Source of the DNA: Durusdinium trenchii
Lineage: Eukaryota > Sar > Dinophyceae > Suessiales > Symbiodiniaceae
Length of the DNA stretch: 64,000 nucleotides
Direction of reading: 5' to 3'
Assembly (NCBI GenBank): GCA_963970005.1
Contig: CAXAMN010018779.1
Location: 1,081,092-1,145,091, forward strand
Shown: one piece after another, positions 43,141-54,080 of the stretch
How the letters are laid out: every line of letters starts with the position of its first letter
How positions within the stretch are numbered: the first letter of the stretch is position 1
Program-made: the position numbers and the translations under genes
The notes under the pieces: generated by a model
Database searches by the model: none
What the model saw: the letters and a program-made list of their open reading frames with translations, nothing else
What the model was told of the DNA's origin: nothing

Positions 43141-44085
43141 TGCCGTTCCAAACCTCTGACAAAAGCCTCTGCCAGAGCTGGTGGATAACGACCAGCCAGT
43201 GAAGCGACATTGCCACCAATGACATGCTCATGGGTGTGATCACCTTGACATAGTTGGCCATGAAGTTCATCTGCCACCTCCTGAGACGATGTGAGCACCC
43301 ATGTTCGCTTGCGATGAAGACCACCTCCTGGACCTTTTAGGCCAAAGCGACATTGATCAAACTCCACCCAGTGCATGCCAGGCTCAGCTGCTAAGGCTTT
43401 CAGGGCAGGCACTTCCTTCCAAGCAGCGCTGCGGGACGGGTTCTCAATGATGAAGCGTCGTCCTCGAGCCAGTTGTCTTCTGGCCATTCGGACGGCAAAG
43501 CGAACCAGCTTATGGTGTTTCTTCCTCCTCCAAAGCATCAACATTCTGCGACGTCGATCTTTAGCGCGTAGGGCTTGTAGAGGAGACCAAGGGCCACAAG
43601 GAAAGGCTATCACCTGAGCATATGGTGCTTCCTGATCAACCTCATCCAAGGCTCTCTGCTGGCGCTTGTCCTTCATGAAGTCATAGCCCGTACCCAAGGT
43701 CATGCTTGGCATCGTGGAGTGACCTCGCTTCTCTGCTTGCTTCTTGACTTGTTCGCTGTCTGTGAAGGTCTCGCCCACAAATCGACCATGGCGAGCATAG
43801 GTCAACGCTTGCTCCAACACAAAGCTCTCAGAGAAGTCACCGAAGGCTGGTAGTGGAGGGAGAAGAACTTGTCCCATGAAGCACTCCTTCTCTCCATCAG
43901 CAATAGCTGCCTTCAGGTCATACTCAGACTCTTCCAAGGTGTCCTGAACCTTGTTATAGTCAACAGCCAAGGCATCATGTAGTCGTCGAAGTCGTTGGAA
44001 ACCTTGGTGTATGGTCTGTTTCAAGCCAGTCTTCATCTGCTGAAAGCTCTGTTGGACGATCTTGCCAATGCTCTGCCGCACAGAA
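43141..44085 (-). CDS. Copia 2 C5-methyltransferase-like domain
   Basis: The same frame upstream of integrase has TLGTGYDFM, AQVIAFPCGPWSPLQALR (motif IV-like P-C-x-x-x-S, about 43581-43610), an intervening basic helix, RRFIIENPSRSAAW (motif VI-like ENP, about 43425-43460), RFGLKGPGGGLHRKRTWVLT and IGGNVASLAGRYPPALAEAF. This pattern matches the domain at the same place in copia 1 and agrees with a C5-MTase fold, keeping the candidate Cys. The glycine-rich motif I is weak here. Confidence 0.6.
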
Positions 44086-44690
44086 GATCGCCGGTGTGAA
44101 GAGTCTCCACATCCTCCATTCCGTCGACTGCATTCACCTCCACCTGAAGAGTTCGGATGGTCTCGTTCCAAACTTCCTGATCCATTTGCAGATGGAAGAA
44201 TGACGTCTCTGACATCGCCTCCTGCTCCCCGGCCTGATCCCAGATGGGATCGCCCATAGTCAGCCTTCTCACATGCTCGTCTGGAAGATCTTGAAGTCGT
44301 CGAAGAGCCTCGTCCGCGTCCTGTGAAGCCAGATTGATCACCTGAGGTTGTACTGTTGTTGCTGGAGCTGCGCACGGTTTGGCCTTCGCTTTCGCTACTG
44401 CTTGCGATGACCTGGGCACATCTGGAGCCTCCCAGTTGGGCTTGGCGATCAAGTCTTAGTCTTTGACGATGGGCTGCAAAAGCTTCCGAATCTCGTCGAC
44501 GGTGGCCGTCGGAGACAGGGGTGTATTGAGCAAAGCAGCAGCCTTCTGCAATTCTTCCTTGAGCCGCGGCAAGCCTCCTTTTGGCCCCAGCAAGGCGCGT
44601 AGCTGCATTGTGCGCTCCTGCTTGCCCAGGCTGAGCAATCTCTGGGCCTCCATTGCCGCTGCTTCTCAGATCTGTTTTTCTGCAAGGCTT
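44086..44690 (-). pseudogene. Copia 2 region between protease and MTase-like domain
   Basis: A third frame carries the likely coding: RLLSLGKQERTMQLRALLGP...LLQPIVKD, an in-frame TAA at 44456, then AKPNWEAPDVPRSS...WDQAGEQEAMSETSFFHLQM. Frames change at about 44690 and 44085. No domain recognised; helical and Ala/Gln-rich. Confidence 0.6.
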
Positions 44691-46695
44691 TCAGGCCGAA
44701 CATGATCATCTCGTCCTCCAGGAAGGACAGGCGGAGTCCCAAACGATCTCGAAGGTGGGTGGCCTCTTCAAATGCACGGCTGTGCATAGTGTCCCGATGT
44801 TGATGCGGGCTTGCCATCGATGAGGCCATGAACCTCGTGCCACCATGGAATCCACCTGCTGATGCCATTCCGGCGCCGTCGTCACTGAAGGAAGAGGACA
44901 CGGCACATACCTCAAATAGGGCCGTTGAATCAGCCACAGGAGCAGGCCGCGCCAATGCCATAGAGCTCGGTGAACAAGGCGGGTGAACATGCGACTCCAG
45001 CGAAAGGCCGCTCGCAAAGGCGGCTGCCGATTGCCGTGAGGCTGCCATCTCGGTAGCGCGGCTCGCATGATCGCCCAAGGCTTCCAAGCTCAAATCCAAA
45101 AAGCTAGCAGAAACAAAATGCTCAACCACTTGACTCTCAGGCTCCGAGGTGCAACTCTGTGAAAAAGTCGTTCGAAGCTTCTTCAAAATCCACTGTTGTT
45201 TGCTTTCTACTTGCACTTCACAGCATGAACCCTTGCCGACACGAACCCATGGTTGCGAACTCAATGACGGCCAGCGGGTGAGAGGAGTAGGAAGGCAAGG
45301 AATCGCAAAATGACCAGCTGACAACTTGTGCAATGGGATCCACTTTTGAGGGGAAAGCAACTGAAATTGGATGCGATTGCCCATGAAATCCAACAATGAA
45401 CCCAAGGCGTCCAATGCATCTTTGCCCAACAAAAGACCCAGGGATGCACACGGCACTGAAGAAACCCAAACAAGGATCACTTTGCCAGCTACCACAAACG
45501 GAAGTCGGACTCGTTCTCGACTCACCAACCGCCCTCCATTCCCAAAACGAAATCTCTCGTGTTCAGGAACTCGCTGGATCAACTCCTTGATATAGTTTGG
45601 GGCTTTCTCCAATGCTGCTTCAGTATGAGAGATCCATAGAGTACCCGCACACGATCGATTACAGGCACTGTCCAACGCTGCCTGCAAAATCTTGTCTTCG
45701 GAAAGGTGGTGGCTGCTGGACAACGACATGAGAACCTCAGACAAACACTCGGTGACCGAAATCTCATGTACATCAGGAGGTCCGGTTTGGAAGGCGACTT
45801 CACGAACTGGGGGAAGCAAATCAATCACATTCACTTCTGCGATGTGGGACTCGGTGGTTGACTTTCGAACACCTTTCAAAGCGGACTGCAGCTTGCCCTT
45901 TTTGCCTTTGCCTTTGCCAGATGACGGGTTCGATGAGGAAGGTCCAGGGCATTTAGGATCGCCCTTCCAATGCCCTTCTTGGCCACACACGTGGCATGTT
46001 CCAGCTTTCTTCTTTCCAGCATTTGAACCACTTCCAATGCCAGGGCCACGAAAGCCGCGATCCTTCCTCATGGAGGCGATCTGAGTTCTCGCCTCTCTCA
46101 ATGTCACCAAAGCCTCAACGGCTCCATCAAGCTGCTCCTCAAGTGCTTCAAGTTCAGCGCCATCACAGCCTTCATTGGCTGCAGCCTCAAGTTCAGCTGC
46201 CAGCACTTCAACCTCGTCGTTGAGGACCTGCAACAACTCTGCATCTTGTTGATCGTGATGATCATCTGTCAACTCACCAACGGCCTCACAGGCCTCATAG
46301 TCCTCACCATCAAATTCCTCCGTCGGCTCCTGCTCGGCAACATTGACTGCTGAAGCGCCCAATGACATGCGAGATCCTTTGGAAAAACCAGAGGATCCAG
46401 AAGCTGCTGAAACAACTGTTGAACCTGAAGAGGATGGCCTACGACCCGAAGAAAAACCTTTTCCAGAAAACGGCTTCAGGGGTGGTCTCTTCCAAGGGGC
46501 AGGATTCAAGCTCGGTCCAGTCATGTGAATGCGCTTGAACAACCGGACTGCTTCTCTCTCAGCTTCAGCATAGCTCTCACCGGCAGAGGAGAGGGCTGTT
46601 TCCAACAATTGCTTTTGAATCTCTGTCAACTGCAGCTTCTGTCTGTAAAACCAAGCGGCCTCCTCGTCATTGAGCTGGATATATACCTTCAGCAC
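44690..46695 (-). CDS. Copia 2 gag C-terminal part, zinc knuckle and protease
   Basis: The frame starts inside gag (QLNDEEAAWFYRQKLQLTEI), followed by a Ser/Gly-rich part, an acidic coiled region and a zinc knuckle CHVCGQEGHWKGDPKC. The last spacing is six residues rather than four. The protease region has ALDSACNRSCAG, where the active-site D-S/T-G appears as D-S-A, and LGLLLGKDALDALGSLLDF. The protease may be impaired or divergent. Confidence 0.75.
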
Positions 46696-47248
46696 GCATT
46701 TCAGCTATCTGAGTGCGGAACCGAAGGGAGAAGGCAGCGATGGATTCCTGTGGTGAACGCTTCAAGGACAAATAAAATCTCTCTCTCAACTCGCCCTTCT
46801 TGTCGTTCACGGTCTTGCCAACCATTGTTTCCCATGCATCAATCAACTTCCAAATGCCGATGGTGTAATCGGCTTCTTTCAGCACCACCTTCTCGTCGGG
46901 CTTGTCCGGATCATCAATGCTCTCTTCCGGACTAAAGGTCAGCTCATCCGGAGAAAACTCCAAAGCACGAAGTTTTGCCGAACCCTTCTGTCGCATTGCA
47001 AACCTGGCAGCCAAATTGAAGAAACGTGTCTTCGACAGATCTATACTAGATAGCCACCAAGTAACTGTCTTCTTGAATTCTCGAAGGGTGTCAGCACGTC
47101 CGTCCCAAACGGGGATCGAAGCGTCAAATCCAGATTCTGACCAGCCGCCAGCACACCCATGCCCTTTGTCCTCCGACATCATGCATGCACCTGGTCGTCC
47201 GGCTCGTCGAACAAGGTCTAGTCCAGTCCACGGTCTCGAATGAGCCAC
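46667..47248 (-). pseudogene. Copia 2 gag N-terminal part
   Basis: The likely start is an ATG pair at 47182/47179 (MMSEDKGHG). Then IPVWDGRADTLREFKKTVTW, WKLIDAWETMVGKTVNDKKG and SIAAFSLRFRTQIAEMRAEG, typical of copia gag. A small indel in a TATATA run near 46680 moves the frame and produces a premature stop. Confidence 0.8.
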
Positions 47249-47319
47249 TCAAGGCTCGCTGTCCTATCAACCAAGGCGGAGTGCGAAAGCGCGGCCACCA
47301 AAGGGCCACGGACAAAAGA

Positions 47320-47340
47320 AGCCAAGCTCCGCGTCACCAC
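47320..47340 (-). promoter_or_regulatory. Putative primer-binding site of copia 2
   Basis: Read on the minus strand from the inner end of the 5' LTR: GTGGTGACGCGGAGCTTGG. The TGGT...GGAGC skeleton resembles the copia 1 site. Confidence 0.4.
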
Positions 47341-47497
47341 TGCGGTAGCGGGAAGGGAATCGACCAACGAAAGAACGCTATTTCCTCAGCCTATCAGCTC
47401 AAGGCCTGTACGGCAGCGGGAATGTCTCAACCGCTCAAAAGCCGACATGAACCCTCAAGCATGAAAGCAACTCCAAGCTCATGAACTAGATTTCTCA
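47341..47497 (-). repeat. 5' LTR of copia element 2
   Basis: 157 bases, very short for an LTR. Over the aligned part it has no substitution relative to the 3' LTR. Confidence 0.93.
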
Positions 47498-47502
47498 AAA
47501 AT
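47498..47502. repeat. Target-site duplication AAAAT, right copy (copia 2)
   Basis: Exact repeat of 38912-38916. Confidence 0.85.
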
Positions 47503-47514
47503 ACAACAAAGCGG

Positions 47515-47749
47515 TCAAGAAAGGGAGCCGATAGGCTGAGTCCAACACCTCAAATTGATTGTCAGTTCCTTTGTACCCATGTCGACTGCAGCAAAGTAAT
47601 TCTTGGAATAGGTTCGGATATCTTTCTCAAACCGCGTCGCTCCTTTTCCAGCTGGCGCTCTGCTGGAAAAATCATGGGCTACGATGCAAAGCAGCCAACT
47701 GCCCAAAGCAGTCCCAAGATGTGCCACTTTCACTGCAGCTTTGGACTGA
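47515..47749 (-). CDS. Candidate terminal exon, unknown
   Basis: After GAATCAG the minus frame reads SKAAVKVAHLGTALGSWLLC...GATRFEKDIRTYSKNYFAAV...ELTINLRCW to a stop 13 bases from the copia 2 target duplication. Composition is protein-like; family unknown. The stop precedes the insertion, so the element sits just downstream of this gene. Confidence 0.4.
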
Positions 47750-47956
47750 TTCACACATGGCCATGTGGCTTTGCGAGGCACGTCTTGGCCACGGCTCTAA
47801 CTGGCTTAGACAGGTTCCGGAGAACAGCGTCTTAAACGCTGCCCAATAAGCACAGGGGCGTTGAGATAGTGTGGAGAATGTATCAGTGAATCAGACTTTC
47901 GGTAGGGAAAGAACATGAAAACGACCGACCACAAAAGTGAACACCTTGAACAAAAG

Positions 47957-48160
47957 CTACAAATGTCCTTTCAGGGTTGCATTGATCTTTGAGCGAAGCT
48001 TGAGCTCCAGTACAACTTGGAAAGAGGTCTGTGTACAGTTGCACTCAGAGCAACTTTGATCATTCGAGCACTTGAGTGGTAGATTTGTATGACAAACAGC
48101 GACCCTGAGTGACCTGAACCCACTGCGACATCTGTGCCAGCTGCCAAGCAGGCTAAGCAA
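47957..48160 (-). CDS. Weak candidate terminal exon, Cys-rich
   Basis: Minus frame with CHTNLPLKCSNDQSCSECNC followed by a helix (VVLELKLRSKINATLKGHL) and a stop. A competing frame is also open, so support is limited. Confidence 0.25.
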   Translation of the reverse strand: MLSLLGSWHRCRSGFRSLRVAVCHTNLPLKCSNDQSCSECNCTQTSFQVVLELKLRSKINATLKGHL

Positions 48161-48350
48161 GGTAGAGCTGATGAAGAGATAGAGCTTTCAGGCACGCTCA
48201 GCCCGACACACCGTTATGTAGTGTGTACTCGCGACTTCCCAACATGTGTGCGTGATGTGTGGGTTCATCTTCAATCCCTCTCATGGCGCCAATATCATAC
48301 CCTTGTGGCTTCTTTCATACTTCTTTCAAATGTCATAACACAGACAGCTG

Positions 48351-48450
48351 TTCCTAGTAGCTTCTTGTCACTAGTAAGGCCGGAGCGCCCCTAGTAGCGG
48401 CCTTGCTCCTAGTAGCGATGCCCTTTGTTCCTAGTAGCGTCCTCTTGTTA
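48351..48450 (+). repeat. CTAGTAGC-type short dispersed repeat
   Basis: TTCCTAGTAGCTTCTTG, CCCCTAGTAGCGGCC, GCTCCTAGTAGCGATGCCC and GTTCCTAGTAGCGTCC units. Just downstream of the minus-strand gene that ends at 48479. Confidence 0.85.
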
Positions 48451-48478
48451 CTGTACTTGTGTGCGTCTTTTGCTGGAG

Positions 48479-48973
48479 TCAGTCATTCAGTGCTTTCCCA
48501 AGCCTTGTCCTCATCGGTCCAGTCTTTGATGGCTTGACAACTGCTGAAAAACCGTGGTGCTGAAGTCTCTGACCAGCCAAATCCTCGCTCAAGCCAGTAC
48601 CAAGGAGTAGGTTCTCCCCACATGTCCTCCTGATGGCAACACATGGCAACAACAGAGTACACAAAAGGATCCAAAGAGCAAGTAGTGCTTCCGCACCGCT
48701 GACCCAATTTCGGCTCCACCGATTCGTGGTGACGGATGTGATGCCGATGAATTCTGTACAAACATGTCCAAACTAGACTGACCTCAGGCAGCTGGCAACC
48801 AGTGGCCTGGCGTGTTGTCCCGATCTATACTGAACTGCCAGAGGCCCTACGGTGCAGCTTTTGCCTGGCGCAGGCAACTGTATCACAATGCTACCCATGT
48901 TTCCATAGGTAGGGACTATACCATGATTCCGTCTGATGGTTTCATTGGGGTGGATGGCCCCTGCCGTTGCCAA
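48479..48973 (-). CDS. Host gene, last two exons, membrane segment
   Basis: The exon ending at 48783 (GNMGSIVIQLPAPGKS...SGQHARPLVASCL) stops at a GTCAGT donor in phase 2. The exon at 48698-48479 after GGGTCAG continues in frame with a hydrophobic helix EALLALWILLCTLLLPCVAI and a polar tail (LSEDLAGQRLQHHGFSAVVK) to a stop. The intron is 84 bases. The 5' border of the first exon is not known. Probably a membrane-anchored protein; family unknown. Confidence 0.45.
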
Positions 48974-49210
48974 TCCAGCTTGAGACCCAAGTCCTACTTA
49001 GGCATCAAGGACCAAACGTGAAATCAGGACTAAAACGCGAGGCAAAACACACCGAAACAGCTAAAATAAGGAAAAGGTCTTATCAGCTAAAACCAATAGG
49101 ATATTTTGTCTGCATCATAGTACTGCGGACTCTAGACACTTGAAAGACACTTCCCACCCACGGCCTTCACCCTCTCACACTTGGGGTGCAGGTGATGCGT
49201 CCATGCCATC

Positions 49211-51001
49211 CTAGAAGACTCTGTAGTCTTCGTCCTTGGATAGCAACTTGCCAGAGCAATCACACACAACTACTTCCGCATAGTCTTCCCCAAGTCTTGA
49301 GCATCGAGGAACACTGTCGGAGGCTTCTTGGTACGCAGGTCCTTTTGGCCTCATGGTCGACAAGTCCATGTTCGCTTTGCCCACAACCTGCAAACAATCA
49401 CAGATCACATATCAAACCATATCGAAACCATGCTTAGGAAGGTCAATTCAATTGGTGACTTCCAATCCTAGGAGGACATCATCAAACTGCATTAACCCTA
49501 TTTGAAACAGGCCATGTAGATTCAATATGTTTAAAGTGGATTCTTTCCTGGAATTCCGGAAGCAGATCTGTTTTTTCAATGGACCGGAGGAACTTCCGCC
49601 AGCGAATCCAAAATCTCCACCGGTGGGACTCCGGACCTTGGGCAAGCTGCCGAAGCTTCGTCCGGAACGGACCCGAAGCTGGCGAAAAAGCCAGGCAACG
49701 ACACCGAGGAAAACGAAGAGCACCTGGGACATGCAGCTTGAGACTCAAAAAGAAGAAGGTGAATGCCGGTGAATGTGATTGTGTCAGTCTTAGAATCAAC
49801 AGAATCATCGGAAGTGTTGGATTGACCGGTTGGGCCGTTTTGAGTCGTATTGGAAGAGATGGTGATCCAAGGACGGTCAAGGCATGAAGAGGAAGCCATG
49901 ACAAGCCATGACACAAGTCCGCCAACCAGCACCATGCGGCTGCCCTTTGCCACAGTGGAAGCAACCTTTGCTGGAAAACTTCAAGCAACAATCGTCAATT
50001 GCATTGAACATGAACGTCAAACCGCTCTATCAGCCTGAATATCTGGCAAACAACAGTTGCAGCCAAAAGAAAGGAGACCCAGACTCTACAAGCAGTTTCT
50101 GCAGGACAAAATATCAGATCGTCCCACTTGACCTTGAGACCGCACCAATACCCATGTCTAAACCGAGACTAGTTGGGGTGCAGTACAAAACAGCTCTTTC
50201 AACTCCAACTCTGATCTACCATTGACGCTCAAGATACCACTGAGGCTCTGGCAGGTCGCTGGCAGGTGAATTCTCTCCGATATACCTGAACTAGGCACCG
50301 CGATAGGTGTCAAGAGGTCAAAACCCACCCGAAACCAGCTGCGTGCGAGACCCTGCTGATTGAAGTGATCCCGATTCATGATTGACGCAAACTCCTGACA
50401 AACCCCACTCGAAACCTAATACCAACAAATACCCGCTTGTTTGCTGCCAATGCTGGCCAGACTTCACCAGCAAACAGGGTCGAGCAGCAGCCCCAGCCTT
50501 GCACTCACTTCCAGCTGGACAGTTCCCAAAGCCAGGGGTGCACACAGCGCCAAGGGAGAGTGGCAAAGCTGCCATGGGCGCTTGTTGAGCACCCATCATT
50601 GAAGCTGTAGGAGCTGCTGTCCCACGCATCGATGTACTTCCACGCATACCTGAACCATGCATGCCCTTCGTGCCGTGCATGCCATGCATGCCCTGCATGT
50701 GTTCACCTTGGTGCATAGGATGCTCATGTCCGGATCCAGCTGTGCCATGGTGCATACCTTGCATTTGCATCTGCTGATCTTGTCCACCAGACGAAGCTGA
50801 AGGCAGTGGACCTTCAGAGGCCTTCTTTGGCTCAGCTACACGAAGACAGCTGTAGCGATGTGGCTCTTGTGGCCGCACCTGACATGCCAAGGTCTCTGGG
50901 CCGTGGGAGTTTCCATTGTACTCCGCCAAGGTTGCCTGCACAAAGAAGGCCTGCCCGGAGAGCAAGTCCTCTTCGGTTCCTGGGCGTCGCACGCAAAAAG
51001 T
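49211..51001 (-). CDS. Host gene with Met/His/Gly-rich exon (exons partly assigned)
   Basis: The exon at 51001-50468 after TTTTTCAG is open for exactly 178 codons and ends at GTGAAG. It begins TFCVRRPGTEEDLLSGQAFF and contains HEHPMHQGEHMQGMHGMHGT and GMHGSGMRGSTSMRGTA, then CTPGFGNCPAGSECKAGAA. Met-rich and His-rich repeats of this kind bind copper or other soft metals in known proteins, which is only an analogy here. A clean terminal exon at 49387-49211 after TTTGCAG (VVGKANMDLSTMRPKGPAYQ...VVVCDCSGKLLSKDEDYRVF, 58 residues plus stop) may be its 3' end or another gene. Between them an ATG at 49935 opens a signal-like segment (MVLVGGLVSWLVMASSSC). Confidence 0.45.
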
Positions 51002-51039
51002 CTGAAAAAATCGTTGGGAACACGAAGTTTTTAGCCAGT

Positions 51040-51095
51040 ATAGCTTCTTGTTCCTAATAGTACGGCCAGGAGCCCCTAGTAGCGTCCTTGCTCCT
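51040..51095 (+). repeat. CTAGTAGC-type short dispersed repeat
   Basis: TAGCTTCTTGTTCCTAATAG and CCCCTAGTAGCGTCCTTGCT; lies in the intron or flank upstream of the exon at 51001. Confidence 0.75.
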
Positions 51096-51821
51096 AACAC
51101 ATGTCATCCAACTCACAAAGAAAAGTTGGATGCCACCTTCTGACAGTCTAGTGTAATCTTTCATGAGTGTTTTAAGCGGGTGCTCAAGTTCCACACAAGA
51201 CAAGCTAATGAGCTCTTAGCCATCAAGAACATACTGCATGAGTTGGGCAGCACTGCCAAGCGGCTAATCTCAAGTATTCCTCCTTTCAGGGCGTTGTGCT
51301 TCATCAACACAAAGCTCTTTCTTTTATCCTGCAGCTTGCAAGTTCACGTTGATGAGCCAGCAGTTGATGTTTACCCTGGAAACAAACTACTGCCTTGCAT
51401 GTATACAAGTGATCCAACAAAGAAGCAAAGTAGCATGCAGACTTGAAAAGTGTTTGAAGGGTATCAGAAAGAGCAAGGCTCAGACAGAATAACTACTGTT
51501 AACTACTTACTTCCGTGGTCAACATGACTAAGTTCTTGGCCACTTTGTTTCAACACTTCTTCGCCAGCCTTGGTGGAAAGCGTCAGTTCTACTGACTCAG
51601 TCGAGGAGGCTGCCACATCTCCGCCCACCAAGTGTAGCTGCAACTCAAAGCCCTCCTGCAGCGCCCAAAGCCATGAGGTCTGCTAACAGGTGTCCACTTT
51701 TGATGCCATGCTAGACACCCCCAGATCAGTAGTCAGAATTGAGAATCGTTGTATGTGTGAAAGTCAGAATGAATCCCGCTGGAATTTCACCATTGGCCCT
51801 ATGGCCTCAGGCCTCAGAAGA
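51096..51821. other. No gene recognised
   Basis: No supported exon. A plus frame at 51180-51446 has no splice or family evidence. Confidence 0.35.
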
Positions 51822-52037
51822 TCATTTTATATAAAATTGATAGCTTTTAGGATCTGGTAGGCTCGCCCAAACGATGTTTTCCAAATCTGTTTGGCCTTTT
51901 CTACCCCCAAGCAGAACGGCCTCAGTCTTCTCAATGTCCAACTGGCTCACCCACGGACCCGGATCCTCGCTCTCGGACGGTGAATTGAGTGTTGCATTTG
52001 AAGCAGAACGCAACGACAACCCAAAGGGACAACACAA
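51822..52037 (-). CDS. Candidate exon, unknown
   Basis: Minus frame reading NSPSESEDPGPWVSQLDIEK, then TEAVLLGGRKGQTDLENIVW and PDPKSYQFYIK to a stop. Protein-like composition; borders not fixed. Confidence 0.3.
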   Translation of the reverse strand: MCCPFGLSLRSASNATLNSPSESEDPGPWVSQLDIEKTEAVLLGGRKGQTDLENIVWASLPDPKSYQFYIK

Positions 52038-52413
52038 GGTCTCATGTCAGAACTGTTGCATTGGAGTTGAAACATGTTGAAACCAGTCCGAAGTAGATCG
52101 AAGCAGTGCTCTGCTTGAAGCATGAAGCATTCTGCTGTTCGCATTCTGCCTAGATTCATCCGCAGCCTCATTGCAGCCACTACCAGCCCGTGTGGTCGCC
52201 ACAAGCAGAGAGAGAAAAACCTGCCCGTGCGGAATGACAGGAAAGAAAGGCGGAGAGGGGCAAACCCCTAGTCACAAGAACGGAACAACCACAGAAAGAC
52301 CGTCAGGAAAAGAGAGAAATACAACAGCTCCAATGTCCCGCACACACATGCAGTTGTCAAGACCGAATCTGTGTGAGCCAAGGGGCCAATAAAGCGAAGG
52401 CCATGACCAGTTT

Positions 52414-52692
52414 CTACTGTAGATTGATTTGCCTGCTTGTTGCTGAGGCTTTTGCATCTTTTGTTGAGTTTTTCTTAGCACGATGACAACATCTCAACAC
52501 CACATCGGCAGGGGAGAAAATGCCAATGCCTTCAAACGCCTCTGTGGAAGACACCGTTGTGGATGAATCGAATGGCCGGTCGTGGTACTTATATAAAAGC
52601 TCACAGTTTCGGCCCGCTCTATCAGCTACAAAGTCTCGGTCCGACCACGAGCACAGGCCGGGCATTGGCCAAAACCGGCACGAACCATGCAA
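52414..52692 (-). CDS. Candidate terminal exon, unknown
   Basis: Minus frame RDFVADRAGRNCELLYKYHD, RPFDSSTTVSSTEAFEGIGI, then a basic tail to a stop. Same direction as neighbours; family unknown. Confidence 0.3.
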   Translation of the reverse strand: MHGSCRFWPMPGLCSWSDRDFVADRAGRNCELLYKYHDRPFDSSTTVSSTEAFEGIGIFSPADVVLRCCHRAKKNSTKDAKASATSRQINLQ

Positions 52693-52781
52693 AAGGCGGG
52701 AAGAATCATCGCAACTCTAGACTCCCGATCCATCTTGGATCACACCGTTCTGGTGGATGAGCAACCACTTCTTTTGGGATT

Positions 52782-53264
52782 CTATATCAGCCACCCCATG
52801 CTTCTTGTGTCTATCATGAACGAAGTCAAACAACACAAAGTCCAAGCAAAGAGGACAGAGAAACAAGTTAGAAACAGCTTCCAAGTTGAAACTCTTCTTG
52901 CAACTTGAGCTGCCAAAGCTCTCAGTCGTCCCAACAACATGACTAGGACGAGGCCCAGGCTGAGCAGGCTCACTCTCAAGAACTTAGAGGGACTAGAGGG
53001 ATCTTCACATAAGACCCATTCCCAGCTTCGGTAAAGAGAACCAGCCGAGACAAGACAACCGAACGAATTCAATTGTGCATTGAGACACTCAACTCTCAGC
53101 TGAATGCAAGCCCATGTCTTGTTTTGCACGCAGCGAGGAGTCTGGGCACGACATAATGCCGATACACAGGAGACATCTTCTGAGAATGGAATTGTCTGGG
53201 GGTTCAATATTGGGCTTTTCTGTTCAAAAATCTGGTCCAAACTCAATGTCATGCAGACTACCAA
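52782..53264 (-). CDS. Candidate membrane-protein exon
   Basis: The minus frame is open for 160 codons. Its C-terminal half has two hydrophobic helices, FLRVSLLSLGLVLVMLLG and LFLTCFSVLFAWTLCCLTSF, split by a basic segment (RLRALAAQVARRVSTWK). The frame continues to a stop at 52782. Confidence 0.3.
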   Translation of the reverse strand: MVVCMTLSLDQIFEQKSPILNPQTIPFSEDVSCVSALCRAQTPRCVQNKTWACIQLRVECLNAQLNSFGCLVSAGSLYRSWEWVLCEDPSSPSKFLRVSLLSLGLVLVMLLGRLRALAAQVARRVSTWKLFLTCFSVLFAWTLCCLTSFMIDTRSMGWLI

Positions 53265-53956
53265 CCTGCGCTGACTACGCTGTTCTTGACAGATTTGGCC
53301 ACAACATACGACTAGCCATTAGTAACTAGTAGTTGCTGCAACACCACAGTTCTGAGATAAGCCATATAGTGTTGCGGTGGTCATGACTCAAAAAGTCTCC
53401 TTTCCTCTGCAAGCTGCAAGAGAAACGTTGGGACACCTTAAGCAGCTGGCCACAGTGACTTTACGCTCCTTTTCGAAGTGTTCCAGGGCTGTTCTAGGTT
53501 GCTGATGAAGGTTTCCCAACCGTCCAGATTGTAAAAATAAAGAGGCCTCTGAAGGCGACAAAGGCAGCTTGACATTTGTCAGGCGCCTCTTAGGCGATAA
53601 GCCACGGTAACTGTCTGTACACGGGCAGGGACGGAAAGGGGGCAAAGTTGAGTTTTATCTGATCTGTTTTCTAACATGCCAAGTCACAGGAAATATTGAA
53701 TCAAACCATACAAGTGAGGTACAATGTGGCCTTCTTGGCCCCAGTCTCAGTCCCATCAGCTCTTAAAAACTGCCGCCTGTTCGTCGCGCTCAAGGGTCGA
53801 ACGACTGCTTAGGTGGCAACCCTTAAACCGATCCAAGCTTGTTGCCAGCATTCGGACAGCAAGTTCAGCATCCAACGTTTACACAAGCGCAACAACAACA
53901 AACACGTTCTTTGCACTGAACTCACACTGCCCTCACAAAACCATCTCATCCATGTG
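53265..53956. other. No gene recognised
   Basis: A partial CTAGTAGC-like unit occurs near 53318-53335. No coding frame supported. Confidence 0.35.
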
Positions 53957-54080
53957 TCAATTCCTTTTGAACTCTAGAAATGCATTTAGCAATGCCAGCG
54001 TAGTCTCACAGCTGATGAATTCGCCATGCAGCCCAACCTGCACCTCCAGCCCGGCGACCGAACCGGACGTCTCCGTGGCC
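53957..54080 (-). CDS. Candidate terminal exon, unknown
   Basis: After CTTAAAG the minus frame reads ATETSGSVAGLEVQVGLHGE and FISCETTLALLNAFLEFKRN, then a stop. Good composition, with an AG-G acceptor. No family recognised. Confidence 0.4.

Larger units (their letters stand above)
38917..47497 (-). mobile_element. Ty1/copia-type LTR retrotransposon, element 2
   Basis: An 8.6-kb element on the minus strand with LTRs at 47341-47497 (5') and 38917-39099 (3'), ends TG...CA, and an AAAAT target duplication. Domain order: gag, zinc knuckle, protease, MTase-like domain, integrase, RT, RNase H. Frames change near 46690, 44690, 44085, 40700 and 40395, with in-frame stops at 44456 (TAA) and 41082 (TGA). 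The two LTRs are identical apart from one 26-base indel. There is no counterpart of the copia 1 extra 3' ORF. Confidence 0.93.
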
